DNA of 64,000 nucleotides from Alitta virens (Eukaryota > Annelida > Polychaeta > Phyllodocida > Nereididae): positions 7,126,188-7,190,187 of the forward strand of contig OW028582.1 in the NCBI GenBank assembly GCA_932294295.1, given 5' to 3'. Shown here piece after piece: positions 1 to 11,517 of the stretch. The position numbers and the translations under genes are program-made. How positions within the stretch are numbered: the first letter of the stretch is position 1; each line of letters opens with the position of its first letter. A model generated the notes under the pieces. The model saw only the letters and a list, made by a program, of their open reading frames with translations. It made no database searches and had not been told where the DNA came from.

Positions 1-530
1 CATACACAGAGCACCTGGCCGCCGCCAGAGAACTGCATTCTCAGATGAATATCTCGCTTAATATTTGGTCTTTTCAATCCGAAAACATGATCAGTATGAA
101 CTATGCTACAATACAGTTTTAATTTGACGAAAATCGGACTAATATTAGGGGAGCAGCAGCCTTTCCTGCATTGATAGAGTCAGGGCGCGGACGTCTGCGA
201 GAGCACCACTGTTTGCCTCCGCCAACCTAGCTACCTTCTCAGACGAATATCTCGCTTAATATTTCGTCTATTTTCAATCCGAAAACACGTATGGAATCAG
301 TATGACTTATACTACAATTCAGTCCTGATTTGACGTAAATCGGATTAATATAAATGGAGCAGCAGCCGCCGCAAGACAACTGCCTTCTCAGACAAATATC
401 TCGCTTAATATTCGGGTTTTTTTAAATCCGAAAATACGTATGGAATCAGTATGAGCTATACTGCCATTCAGTTTTTATTTGAGGAAAATCGGACTAATAT
501 TAGAGGAGCAGCAGCCTTTTTAAAGTATAT
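1..530. repeat. Three diverged copies of a ~150 bp unit
   Basis: Three direct copies begin near 33, 237 and 386. Each carries TCTCAGAYRAATATCTCGCT, then AATCCGAAAA, AATCAGTATGA and ATCGGAYTAATAT, and ends in GGAGCAGCAGCC. Copies differ by substitutions and short indels, so this is an old tandem or dispersed repeat. No coding frame persists through the copies. Confidence 0.75.
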
Positions 531-555
531 ACCTCCCTGCCTACGCTGACGCTGG

Positions 556-668
556 TAGCCACAAGCCGGCGGTATACGTGAAAGCCGGCGGGTTACACGT
601 GAAAGCCGGCGGGTTACCCGTGAAAGCCGGCGGGTTACCCGTGAAAGCCGGCGGGTTACCCGTAGAAC
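556..668. repeat. 20 bp GC-rich minisatellite
   Basis: About five head-to-tail copies of a 20 bp unit with core GTGAAAGCCGGCGGGTTACC, the first two slightly diverged. The array ends in GTAGAACCCCTC. It is CpG-rich compared with the surrounding AT-rich DNA. Confidence 0.85.
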
Positions 669-704
669 CCCTCAACAAGCCGCCGGGGTGAAATTAGGGA
701 CGAA

Positions 705-1020
705 TAATTCGCCGGGTTCTACGGGCCACCCGCCGGGTTCTACGGGCCACCCGCCGGGTTCCACGGGCCACCCGCCGGCTTCCACGGGTTTTTTTTTTTT
801 TTTTTTACACCCGTGAGATTTCTACGGTTGTGCCATGCAAGCGTGGCACAACCGGCTACCGGGGCCGGGTTTCGCGGCTTGGCCAAGGGTCCCACGGGTG
901 CTTGACGGGTATCCACGGGTATCCACGGGTGGCCGTATTGGGGCCGCCGGCTTCGAGCCGGGTAGCGATTTCCGCAACTATTACGTAATACTACGGGTTC
1001 ACTACGGCACAACCGGCCCG
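705..1020. repeat. 21 bp GC-rich array, poly-T run and related GC-rich block
   Basis: Between about 711 and 786 there are three to four copies of a 21 bp unit containing GCCGGGTTCTACGGGCCACC. A poly-T run follows (about 787-806). The block 835-1020 reuses CCACGGGT and GCCGG words, including two adjacent copies of GGGTATCCAC. Open frames on both strands here follow from this repetitive GC-rich composition and look non-coding. Confidence 0.75.
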
Positions 1021-1250
1021 TGTGACAGTGGCTTAAGGCTTAAGAGCTCACATCAGTGCCATCACTGTGGTTGTCTATTACCAAGTTCCCATTACACCTG
1101 GGTGGGTGAGGCAATGGTTGAAGTCAGGAGTTGGGCAGATCCTCTTCAAGTTGAAGAGGATCTGCCCAACTCCTCGATGCCATGGTGGGGGTTCGAAATG
1201 TTCAAACCTGTTACTTCATGCAAACTAGACTGATGGTTTTCCTTTATTTT
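1021..1250. repeat. Dispersed-repeat fragment with a perfect 49 nt palindrome
   Basis: Positions 1126-1149 (AGGAGTTGGGCAGATCCTCT plus TCAA) are the exact reverse complement of 1151-1174, with one G at 1150 between them. Flanks contain GGTGGGTGAGGCAATGG and GGGTTCGAAAT, which resemble a tRNA-derived SINE with a B-box-like motif. A second sequence of the same flavour lies at 1300-1350 and again near 50120-50170 (TAATTC, GCTGAGGGT). Confidence 0.6.
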
Positions 1251-3210
1251 GCCAGACATCAAAGCAGTACATTTATTACTGAGGGGGTAATACTAATTCT
1301 GACACACTTCCACTAGGAGTGCTGAGGGTCAGGTCTCATTCAGTATGGACGATTGATTCTTTGCACAATCACAAGGTGGCTATGAGTCTGTGTGCCAGGC
1401 CAAAATATAGGCTACTGCAGCAGCATACTTTCGGCAATTTGAGAAAATGAAACAATGAATATTGGCCTAATAATAAAATTTGACTGTTAACTGTAAACTG
1501 ATTTATGGTCAAATAAGGATTGACTGATAGGTACGAAGCAGAAATTGTGAAATTGTTTGGTATTTGCCCAATCAGATAAAAAGCCTGACAAATTGGGTGT
1601 CGTTTTTGACTGCTTTAAAATATCTAGGCAAATCATTAAATGACAAGTGCTTTCAAGGCCCCCGACCTCAATAATAGATTGTTGTATGCGCTTTTAAGGT
1701 TCCGAGAGCATTCGCATGCTATTACTGGTGATATATATGATTTAGAGCTGTTCAAAGTTTCCAAAAATGTACACCCAAAATTTCCCCCATTCTATCATGA
1801 TATTTATTCAATTTATGCCAATTTTTCTTCGAATTGTCACCATTTATCTTGACATTTCGCCCATATTTTTCGGAATTATTTTCCGACTATCTATTAATGC
1901 TAGTTACATGTACCTAAATTTTACATAAAATGCAGATGATATCACCCGATTTTTGCCAGCTATAGGCCTTTTATTGATATTTTCTCCGAATTTGTCATCG
2001 TATGAATATTTCTCCAGGATTTTCCCAAACTCCAATTTCATTAGTTTGATTCAGATACACTGTGCAAAAGTTTGGAAACGCATTGGATTTTCCAATGAAA
2101 ACATCAGCTATATTTCTGCCCAGGTCATAAAAGACATATGCAATCATCACAAAATGTTTCAGAGGAATAATTGATGAAATCAATCAATGAAAGATAGAGA
2201 TAATATATTTATTTATTTATTTCATGCACACATTGTGGCATAACAATTACAAGAATCAAATGCAATCAAATATTGATGTAACATAAATGCAGAAATTGTT
2301 TTAACAACAAATTGAGAGGGTCCATCTTTTGATTAAAATCAAAAATGTCACCAATTAAATTTAATCAGTATGGTGGCCGAACAGCCGGCCGGCCGGGTCC
2401 CCTCTCATGTGAAATCTCTGGATGTCATATAGAATACTGGTTAATACCTTTTTTAGAAATGTTATTTCATACGATCTTAGGTGTTTTATTATCGTATCTC
2501 TAGCTTTATTATTTGTGAACAATCTTGAGTTGAAAACGCCGCAAAATGCAACTAATCTTGTAAGTTATATTTAATGGCCATTAAAAAATATAGATATACA
2601 TGTCTGATAACAGAGCATGATAAAACCAACTTGCTACAAATTATGCAGCATAAATTGTTTAAATCCAAGGCCTGCAACTCAATCCACTGAGCCAAGCACA
2701 AATGAGTAATTTAATAAACTAGAAATTTATATTTTTTGTAATACCAGGTCTGATCTGGGCACCAAAAATCAAATCTCTCTTTAAAAAAACACGGGTTTTT
2801 TAATTTTGTGCAAAAACATCTAGAATGCGGCAAATTTGCATTTTGGTAGAGGTAGACTTTAAGATTGTCTTGGAGCAAGCAAATATTGCCAGTGGCGTAT
2901 GTGGGAGGGGGGGGGGGGGGGAGGCAATTGGGCACAAGAGACCTATATATGTCATATGTTAGGATATATGCGGGCACATGCACATAAGGGGGCGGCACCT
3001 GTCCTAAGCTGGGCCCCACTCCAGTTCAACCTGCCCATTGCCGCCTGTCATTAAAATGTGCCCTTCCCTGTAAAATGAAAATTAACAAAAACCCTTGGCG
3101 TGGCCCTATCTATTAGTTTATATCACTGTAAAATCCCATCTGGAATGTATGTTTTGTACTGTTATTTTAACTGTGAAAGGCATATATATTTTTATCACAC
3201 AACTGGTAAA
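1251..3210. other. Gene-free AT-rich stretch
   Basis: No frame here shows a recognisable domain, and the longest is about 100 codons. Visible signals are short: an ATTT run near 2203, a TIR-like word CAGTGGCGTA at 2890 followed by a G run (about 2908-2922), and AT-rich sequence up to the left edge of the tandem duplication. I see nothing I would call a gene. Confidence 0.6.
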
Positions 3211-3749
3211 ATAATCGTAAAATTACTGTTTTTACGTCAACATACCGTAAAATTACTCTTTTAATTGCAATATATTTACAATTAAATTCATTGCAATTTC
3301 ACTGCATGACTGTTAACAGTTTACGTCAGTCAAGGTTACACCATTTAACTCTAAAATAACTCATTAAAAACGAAACCATCTATTTCAAAGTTTTTATATT
3401 TTATTGCAAGTGCAAAGCTTGCAAAATGAGCTAGGATAAAACAATTTTATGAACTATTACAGTATCGCCACAAACATATTTAAATACAACAGTTGAACAT
3501 GTTAAAGTAAAATTGTGTGCCAGTGATAGCAGTGGTCAACAATATAACATTGCCATTTTTAAGATGTTCCACGAAGTTTTTTAAACTAGCCCCACACTTG
3601 AAGGCTTGCACAGTCAGTGGTATTATTGTACTTCGGAATAAAGAATTAAAGGTTGGGTCAATCAAACTTAAGCTCCGCCCCCTGCCGTGTCTAGGAGACA
3701 TTGCCAATGTATATATATATGTATATATGTCGAAGCTGGAAAGTATCAT

Positions 3750-3795
3750 TCACCACTGGCGGATCCAGCCCTGACTCTACAAGGGGGGGGGGGAT
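3750..3795. repeat. hAT-like terminal motif with G run (copy A)
   Basis: CACTGGCGGATCCAG at 3754-3768 is followed after ~14 bp by a run of about 11 G. The reverse-oriented partner word GGATCCGCTACTG lies at 11223-11235 beside a C run. Such GCGGATCC termini are typical of hAT-type MITEs. I could not see matching 8 bp target duplications. The copy B equivalents are near 12061-12105 and 19075-19105. Confidence 0.4.
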
Positions 3796-3909
3796 ATGGT
3801 TGAAAGGAAAAATGCTGACATGAGAACTATTAGGCCCTGACAATGATTAAGAATCTGTATTCCTAGATTAACAAACATGTATGGGAGTGGGATCACCAAA
3901 ATGATAAAA

Positions 3910-4071
3910 ATCAAATTTTTGCCAAAAACTACAGATCACTTCTGCATAATTTTCCAGCATATACAAACGTTTGTGAATTCCTGGATTTATGATTACTTAT
4001 GATAAGTTTTTTTAACGGTCAGTTACTTTGCACATGATCTGAAGTGATCTGTAGTTTGGCAAACATTTGAT
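3910..4071. repeat. Short inverted repeat, ~31 bp arms (copy A)
   Basis: The left arm 3910-3942 (ends ACTACAGATCACTTC) pairs with the right arm 4041-4071 (starts GAAGTGATCTGTAGT) with a 2 nt gap and one mismatch, around a ~98 bp loop. It looks like a small foldback element. Confidence 0.65.
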
Positions 4072-4349
4072 TCTGTAAATTTTGAGCTGTATGTACTCAA
4101 TTATTTTAAAAATAGTAGGTAGCATTCCAAATCGGACCAGCGTCGTTTCTATAAAGGCCATCGGTACAGAAATATAATTTCTGGAAAATGATTAGACAAC
4201 GGCAGAATACTTCGTAGGATTTTTATACTAGACTAAATAAGTATTATGGGGCAAGAGTCTTTCAAAGGCTCTGTCTGTAATCTGTATAAATATATTGAAT
4301 CACTAGCGGTCTTGAGGAAAATTTAAAAAAAATTTCCTCTGACTATTGA

Positions 4350-5170
4350 GCTATAAAACAATTCATGCACCATTTAAGACCAGATTTGATAAAGAGAAAT
4401 GTTTTAATGTGGAGTAAATTTCACATTGCATTCTTGTGAGCATTAAATCTGGTCTTAATGATGAAGTTCCATTGTTCATGGTCTATTAAAAAATTTACAT
4501 AAATACAATTTACTCGAAATTAACAAATTCATTAAATCTGGCTTTATTGTTGGATATAAAGATATAAAAGCTTTATTGATACGCAATGTAGATTACAATG
4601 AAGAAACGGAGTGGTAGTCCATCGAAGATCACCATCTGTAAAATATAATTCAGTCAATTATAATCATCTTGAACCTAGCCCTTAAATTTAAACTTTAAAA
4701 TGAAGAAAAATTAATGTGGAGCAAATTACATATTGCATTCTTAATCTTAAACAATGCACAAAAGAATGCAATATGTAATTTAACATATTTTTATTCATTA
4801 AACCTGGTCTTAATGGTGAGGTTCCATTTGTATACTTTGGACTCATCATAAAGGCCACTACTAATCCTTTCAATTGTAAGTTCACCTCCATATTAAGCAC
4901 TGGTCTTTTTGACGAGTTGCAAGTGCAAACAATGGAACCTCGCAGTTAAGACCAGATTTGATAAAGAGAAATGTTTTAATGTGGTGTAAATTTCACAATG
5001 CATTCATTTAAGCACTAAATCTGGTCTTAATGGCAAAGTTCCATTGTTCATGGTCTAGTTAAAAATGTACATAAATAAAATTTACTCCAAATTAACAAAT
5101 TCATTAAATCTGGTCTTTATGAGGAATTGCCAATGTTTACAATGGAACCTCGCCATTAAGACCACTCAAA
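4350..5170. repeat. Degenerate modules bounded by inverted TAAGACCAGATTT motifs (copy A)
   Basis: At least two full modules start with TAAGACCAGATTTGATAAAG (4375 and about 4945) and end with AAATCTGGTCTTA (about 4445-4457 and 5017-5029). Each module therefore carries short inverted ends. Both are followed by GTTCCATTGTTCATGGTCTA and an AT-rich linker. More degenerate pieces lie at 4795-4900 and 5100-5165, and a related fragment at 5595-5660. Confidence 0.6.
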
Positions 5171-6659
5171 CGGAACCTAATAGGGAGGTGAACAATTTTT
5201 CATTTGAAATTATACAGTTTGCTTCAAAAATATCTGAAGGGATGATAATTTGGTTCTGAGCAAATAGATTACATTTATAGATTGTTATAGGGCTTACTAA
5301 CATATTCAAATTTTGATGAGTTCCATAGTTCCCATTCATTGGAGACATGATGCTCAGGACTAATGCGGACTTCAAACTGGTTCCACTGATCAAACGCTTC
5401 CGTAGACCATATCAGTTCACACAGTTCTGCAAGAGGAAAATAAGAAATTAAGGCATTGTGCGATTTAGACAGTACACTGCAACTTATGTTATTTAGCAAT
5501 ACCATGCAAAATCACACCACAAATTGGAAACATGTTTTTATTTTATAATTTACATAAAAGAATGCAATATTTAATGTACGCCACATTAACAAATGTCTGC
5601 ATTTAATCTGGTCTAAATATGTACATTGAAACCTCACCACGCTAACTGTGCTTAATAGGGAGGCGAAATTACTATTGAAACAATATTGTTTGGGCAAAAA
5701 ATAAATTATAAATAATATAGATGTGCTCATAGTCAAATTTTTACACGAACATACTTAAACATAGTATATCAATTGGGTAAGGAGTTCTTTACTTTCCATT
5801 TGGAATCAGGGGAACCATCTAAGTCAGCATTCAACCTGGGCATCATATCAGTTCACAGTTCTGCCAATGGAAAGAAAAATTAGACATTGTGCAATTGAGA
5901 CACTACATTATGATCAGGCTAAAAAAACTGCAATATATGACTGCAATTTGTCATTCAGCAATGCCAGGCAAAATCACGTCACAAATTGCAAAAAATCATG
6001 CATTACTTATGGGAAAAATTAAGCTATGCAGGACAGACTTGATAATGCATGACAATACAGAACTAAGCTAGGTTGCCACGTCAAGGCCTGCAGTTTTGAC
6101 CTAGTCCTAACTACAGCTAAAGCCGTGAGCTGCCACAACTATCTAACACCACGATCCAAAAGTGGTTTTCGTTTCGCCAGAAAGTCTGACCACTTGAACT
6201 AAAGACCGCGCTACAACGGTATCGAATTCAACAGCCTATGTTGAAATTGCTGGCGAAGTTAAAGAGAGCAGGACAGCAAAAAAAAGGAAAATGTACAATA
6301 ATCCATTCCCAGTCACCCCAATACGACTAATAAGGTTAGAAGGCAAACAAGACTATCAAGGCTAGATCTAAATCTAACGAGAAGACCTAAGAACCACATA
6401 ATGCTACTACACAACACTACAGTAAATACACTACTACACACTACTATACACTACTACCAATACTAAAACCGTCCTACTCTAGGGTTAAATTAATTTTTAC
6501 CACTATATAAAGTTAAGGCACTCTAAGGCCGATAACACTAAAAGCACTGCTTAGTGCTTATGCCAAAGGTGTTTAAGAATTTTGTTTTGCATTATACTAA
6601 GCTTACCTACAACATTACTATAAAAGAAAGATATGTATAGATAAGATTGGGGCTCTACA
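5171..6659. other. Gene-free part of copy A
   Basis: AT-rich with short open frames only. A TAC-rich simple repeat lies at about 6408-6465. The matching stretch in copy B is 13491-14912. I see no domain, splice-supported exon or RNA gene. Confidence 0.55.
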
Positions 6660-9185
6660 CAATTTTGAGAGGGGTGTCCTGTAGTCATTGTGGTGCCGTC
6701 ATCATGGTCATCGTGGTGCCGTCATTATGGTCATCGTGGTGCCGTCATCATGGTCATCTTGGTGCCGTCATCTTGGTGCCGTCATCTTGGTGCCGCCATC
6801 ATGGTCCTCGTGATGCCGTCATCGTACTGGTTGTCCTACTACTTCTGAAACCTGAGATCTGACAATTATTCATGACAACAACAAACATAACATATAGCAT
6901 ACATAACAGACCCAAAAACTAGCCTATATCAACTATTCAAAATCTAAATAAAATTAATATTTATATTTTTCAATATTCTACCAATCCAACTTAAAACATA
7001 TTTCCCTTATTCCTTTACCCACTAGTAGTACTAAGCCTAAATGGTCCCCAGAGAACAAGACAGATCAGCCAAAGTTAGCCAGACACTGCGGGGCCGCACA
7101 GTCCCGGACCAAAATTGATTTTTCCAGCAAGCTCGCCAGTTTCCCTATGCACGCTATAAATACTAAATTACCCATGGAAACTATAAAAAACCCAAAATAT
7201 AAGAAAACTCCTGAATCTGCGTGCAGTCCTGTATCTCGAAGTCCGCGTGTAGTCCCCTATCTCGAAGTCCGCGTGTAGTCCCGTATCTCGAAGTCCGCAT
7301 GTAGTCCCATATCTCGAAGTCCGCATGAAGTCATCCGCCTAATCCTGGGGAAAAAAAACTAAAAGTGAATTATTCATGACAACAACAAACATGACATACA
7401 AAAAAAGACACAAAAACTATCCTATATCAACTATTCTAAATTCAGACTAAATAAAATTAATATTTCTACTTAATAATATTCTACCAATCCGACTTAAAAG
7501 ATATTACCCTTATTCCTTTACGCACTAGTATGCTAAGCCTACCTGGCCCCCAGAGAACAAGACAGATTAGCCAAAGTCAGCCCGATTCCGCGGCCCCAGT
7601 CTCGGACTAAAATCGACTTAGTCCAGCAAGCCCTCTGTTGCCTTATTTTACCCATGCTAAAAATACCTAATTACCCATGGAATAAAAACCCAAAATATAA
7701 GAAAACTCATGAATCCGCATGTAGTCCCGTATCTCGAAGTCCGCGTGTAGTCCCTATCTCGAAGTCCGCGTGTAGTCCCGTATCTCGAAGTCCGTGTGTA
7801 GTCCCGTATCTCGAAGTCCGCATGTAGTCCCGTATCTCGAAGTCTGCGTGTAGTCCCGTATCTCGAAGTCCGCGTGTAGTCCCCTATCTCGAAGTCTGCA
7901 TGTAGTCCCCTATCTCGAAGTCTGCGTGTAGTCCCCTATCTCGAAGTCTGCGTGTAATCCTCTATCTTGAAGTCTGCGTGTAGTCCCCTATCTCGAAGTC
8001 CGCGTGTAGTCCCGTATCTCGAAGTCCGCGTGTAGTCCCGTATCTCGAAGTCCGCGTGTAGTCATCCGCCTAATCCTGGGGGAAAAAACTAAAAGCGAAC
8101 AAACATAACATACAAAAACAGACACAAAAACTATCCTATATCAACTATTCTAAATTCAGACTAAAATAAAATTAATATTTCTACTTAATAATATTCTACC
8201 AATCTGACTTAAAAGATATTACCCTTATTACTAGTATGCTAAGCGTAACTGGCCCCCAGAGAACAAGACAGATTAGCCAAAGTCAGCCCGATTCCGCGGC
8301 CCCAGTCTCGGACTGAAATCGACTTCGTCCAGTAAGCCCTCTGTTGCCTTATTTTACCCCATGAGTAGTACTAAGCCTAATGTGCCCCCAGAGAACAAGA
8401 CAGACTAGCCAAAGTCAGGCCGATTCCGTGGCCCCAGTCTCAGACCGAAATCAGTTTTGTCCGGCAAGCTTCCAGAGACCTATCCTAAACACACTATAAT
8501 TTCATACCGACACTAAATTAAATACCCAATTAGCCAATTTACCCAATTATTCAAAATATAAGAAACCGTTAATATAAGAAAAACTCAGAATCCTCGTCAT
8601 CTCGCCCTGCTGGTGGTCAGTCTCATCCTGCTGGTGGTCCGTCTCATCCTGCTGGTGGTCCGTCTCATCCTGCTGGTGGTCCGTCTCATCCTGCTGGTGG
8701 TCCGTCTCATCCTGCTGGTGGTCCTCGTCGTCCTACTACTACTACTAAAACCTGAGATCTGACAATTATTCATGACAACAACAAACATAACATACAACAT
8801 ACAAAACATAGTACACAGAAACTAGCCTATATCAACTATTGTAAAATCAGACGAAATAAAATGAATAATTATACTTATTACTATTACCAATCCAACTTAT
8901 TCTATATTTCCCTTATTCCCTTTACCCACTAGTAGTACTAAGTCTAATGGTCCCCAGAGAACAAGACAGACCAGCCAAAGTTAGCCAGACGCTAAGTGGG
9001 CCGCTCAGCCCCAGACCAAAATCAACACATGTCTGCAAAGTCCCCCAGTTTCCCTACTGCTATCCTATGCACACTATAGATACCCATTAATTACCCATGG
9101 AAACTACAAGAAACCCAAATATAATAAAAACTCATCAATCCTAGTGCTGTCTCGCTGGTCCGCTGGGTCCGCTGGGTCCGCCTGC
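6660..9185. repeat. Compound array: spacer modules alternating with different minisatellites (copy A)
   Basis: A spacer of roughly 300-350 bp recurs in full or part with the anchor CAGAGAACAAGACAGA at about 7049, 7551, 8257, 8389 and 8954. Upstream of most anchors is CATGACAACAACAAACATA, and downstream is an AT-rich stretch ending ATATAAGAAAACTC. A different minisatellite sits between spacers: ~24 bp GCCGTCATCATGGTCATCGT (6690-6830), 26 bp TATCTCGAAGTCCGCGTGTA (7212-7335 and 7712-8068), 21 bp CATCCTGCTGGTGGTCCGTC (8610-8725), and a short CGCTGGGTC array (9150-9182). Some long minus-strand frames begin in the spacer and continue into a minisatellite. They look like by-products of stop-free units and not genes. 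Confidence 0.8.
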
Positions 9186-9805
9186 GATGACTAACTGCAA
9201 AATAAAAAGCAAAAGATTATACAAAATGCATGCATACAATATACGCTGGGAGGGGATATGGTTTTTTTTTATCTCGTTCTAACGATAAATTAAGTCGTTC
9301 TAATGGAATATTATTGCAGACAGAACAAGAAGTAATGTTCACGGATTTATTGTCTTTCTCTCATAAACTGTATAAACCATATAAACCGTGACACTGCAAT
9401 ATAAAGCAAAATGCTGTTGCACGATATGTCACTCGAACTAAGCTATTATAATATAAGACTATAAAATGATATTAAGTTAACATTAGGCCTACTAAATATA
9501 CCTTATTGCTTGCTCTGCACAAATAGATACTGTCAGTACAGATGACAATGTGGAAGTAAGGAAATGCATGGCATCAATGAGCCTGTAACAAAAGCTGTGA
9601 AACACTTACATTGGTAACAGTAACAGAAACTGTCACACTTTCTAACGAGAAAAAACATTGATATCTAAAGAACGGCTAGATGTACGCATGCATACGATAG
9701 TTTGTTTTCTTTGTCTAAATGAGCTCTAAAAATACAAGCGCTATAACACTGTTATCCTACAGTATAAACAACTGCCGTAGGCTGATGTAACAATGGGATG
9801 ATAAA

Positions 9806-9862
9806 GCTTGGGAGTCCACACCATGTTACACATTTACCCCATTGCCGGGGTCTTTTATATGC
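9806..9862 (+). repeat. Dispersed repeat fragment shared with 17664 and 36193
   Basis: TTGGGAGTCCACACCATGTT followed by ACACATTTACCCCATTGC and GGGGTCTTTTATATGCC. The same string with modest change occurs at 36193-36250 (outside the duplication) and in copy B at about 17664-17719. Both the 9.8 kb and 36.2 kb copies have a tetra- or pentanucleotide repeat downstream, as expected for a SINE with a simple-repeat tail. Confidence 0.55.
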
Positions 9863-10077
9863 CACGGCATAGACACCAAGTAGTGTAAATTATGTGTGTT
9901 GACCTATAAGACAGAAAAGAAATTAGAAATTATTTTTTTCCTGTCGAGTTGGATCAAAGGCAGCCTATTATTGACCTCAGCTTGGACTCCCTCCACGTTT
10001 AACCGATGCAATTATGCATGCATGTAAAACACTGATGTGTATGCCACGGAAAGGCCGGTCAGCCACACTGTTGAGCT

Positions 10078-10357
10078 AAGATAGATAGATAGATAGCCAT
10101 AGCCATAGATAGATAGCCATAGATAGATGGTCATAGATAGATGGTCATACTAGATAGCCCTATCTATGACCAGCTATCTACGGCTTTCTATCTATGGCTA
10201 TGGCTATCTATCTATGGCTATGGCTATCTATCTATGGCTATGGCTATCTACCTACCTATCTATGGCTATGTATGGCCATAGATCATTGGCCATAGACCAG
10301 CATATATCTATCTATCTATCCATCTATCCATCTATCCATCTATCCATCTATCTATCG
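10078..10357. repeat. GATA / GGCTAT microsatellite (copy A)
   Basis: Starts as (GATA)n with CCATA interruptions, changes strand sense near 10160, and continues as CTATCTATGGCTATGG units and then (CTATCCAT)n. The two halves can pair, so it is partly palindromic. Copy B equivalent: 17936-18225, with one extra GGCTATGG unit and fewer CCATCTAT units. Confidence 0.85.
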
Positions 10358-10585
10358 AACTAAGCCCAACTGAACAAGGATATTAATTTTGAACATCTCT
10401 TTCTATATTAGAGGAATGAACGTACAGATACATGCTGTAGCTCATTCGGTTCATTGTTAAAAATCCTAAAAAAATATTGAGCTTCAACGTCCAGAAGAAT
10501 GATAGCTATTTTCACGTTAGAACGAAATTTTACCTTGTTAGAACGATATACTATCTCGATAGAACAGAGTACTACCATAACCTGG

Positions 10586-10708
10586 TAACGGAGGGTATTA
10601 TCGACATTGCGGGTATTTTCGACACTCGCGCTAAAATGTTAAATTAGTTTAAAAAAAAAAAATTGTAAGTGTCGATAAAGCCCGCCCTGTCGATAATACC
10701 CTCCGTTA
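10586..10708. mobile_element. Foldback MITE, ~41 bp arms (copy A)
   Basis: The left arm starts TAACGGAGGGTATTATCGAC and the right arm ends GTCGATAATACCCTCCGTTA. The arms pair over ~41 bp with about five mismatches around an A-rich loop. TGG flanks both sides (10583-10585 and 10709-10711), a possible 3 bp target duplication. Confidence 0.7.
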
Positions 10709-11517
10709 TGGCATGTGTTATTAAAAATATCACCGTACAATACAATACAAGACGCAAAAAAAAACCAAACTAAATTCAAATAATATCACACAAACTAATA
10801 AGTACACCACAAGAAATTATAAACAAAAAACTTACTGTCATGGAAGCTCCTGGACTGATCTCTGATGAACTAATGAACGGCAGCCCAGTGCGCAAGGCTT
10901 TATTAGGGCGTCATTACGTCAGGGCAGACCTACCCACTTCTTTGAAGGGGTGTACAGGGTACGCTTGGATGGAAAACGGCCAAAGCCAAAAACGGATTTT
11001 ATGCGAGATATTCCCCAAAACGGCTATAACTTTATTTTAAGTCACGGTATAAGTGAAAACACTAGCCAATGCTATTTAAAAAAAACTATATACATGTATA
11101 TCCAGAAAAATTTACACCGGGGGGGGGGGGGATTAGCAAATTTAATATATTGCATGCAGTGACCGCAAATTTTTTTGTTGGCCTATATACTGGGCTAGGT
11201 CAGACCCCCCCCCCCTCCTTTTGGATCCGCTACTGTTATAGGCCTATATACCTAGGCCTTTAAATGTATATGAGCATATGTGGGCTGGGTTGTTGTCTAG
11301 AATAGGCCAGTTGAATTACATTTTTGTTTATTTAAAGCTGGTGTGACATTTTGAAAATAAACTATTTACATCCTATATATGTCACAGATTGATCACTGAG
11401 TTAGTCCAAGCTCTGAATAACGTGCCAGTTTGCAGTGTACATGAATAGGGAATATTGATGACTTGGGCCAACGACGGGCAGCCTCTCCAGCCCCCCCCCC
11501 CCCCCCCCCCCCCCGGG
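10709..11517. other. Tail of copy A, no gene
   Basis: AT-rich, containing G and C homopolymers (about 11119-11130, 11206-11216 and the terminal C run near 11490-11514). A 66-codon frame (10840-11040) recurs in copy B at 18706-18906, but it has no recognisable domain and is probably not a gene. Copy B equivalent: 18575-19377. Confidence 0.5.

Larger units (their letters stand above)
9274..10546. mobile_element. Segment bounded by inverted double TCGTTCTAAC motifs (copy A)
   Basis: The left end has TCGTTCTAAC (9274) and TCGTTCTAA (9295), 21 bp apart. The right end has GTTAGAACGA at 10516 and 10537, also 21 bp apart and in reverse orientation. Paired, equally spaced words at both ends look like terminal and subterminal sites of a nonautonomous DNA element of ~1.3 kb. 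No transposase frame is inside. The interior carries a SINE-like piece (9808-9862) and a GATA/GGCTAT microsatellite (10078-10357). Confidence 0.5.
3211..11517 (+). repeat. Tandem segmental duplication, copy A (8307 bp)
   Basis: Starts at ATAATCGTAAAATTACTG and ends in a long C run plus GGG. The same start and end recur in copy B, which follows with no gap. Alignment by eye shows scattered single-base differences and small indels, with copy-number changes in the minisatellites. Contents in order: AT-rich DNA, a short inverted repeat (3910-4071), a degenerate repeat zone (4350-5170), the compound minisatellite array (6660-9185), a ~1.3 kb inverted-repeat-bounded segment (9274-10546), a small MITE (10586-10708), and a ~340 bp tail to the C run. 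No host gene is visible inside. It may be a true recent duplication or two haplotypes wrongly kept in tandem by the assembler. Confidence 0.93.

Noticed and set aside
835..1233. 132-codon plus-strand frame
   Set aside because: Runs through GC-rich repeats and the palindrome. Composition is explained by repeats, and there is no domain.
3480..3774. Overlapping 85-96 codon frames, repeated in copy B (11787-12114)
   Set aside because: Conserved only because the DNA is duplicated. They overlap on opposite strands, share the GGATCC MITE end, and have no domain.
7212..8068. Regular repeats suggesting a CRISPR array
   Set aside because: The 26 bp units are head-to-tail with no unique spacers, and the context is eukaryotic.
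10840..11040. 66-codon frame MEAPGLISDELMNG, duplicated at 18706
   Set aside because: Present in both copies with a substitution in the middle, but no splice support or homology that I recognise, and it lies within the repeat tail.
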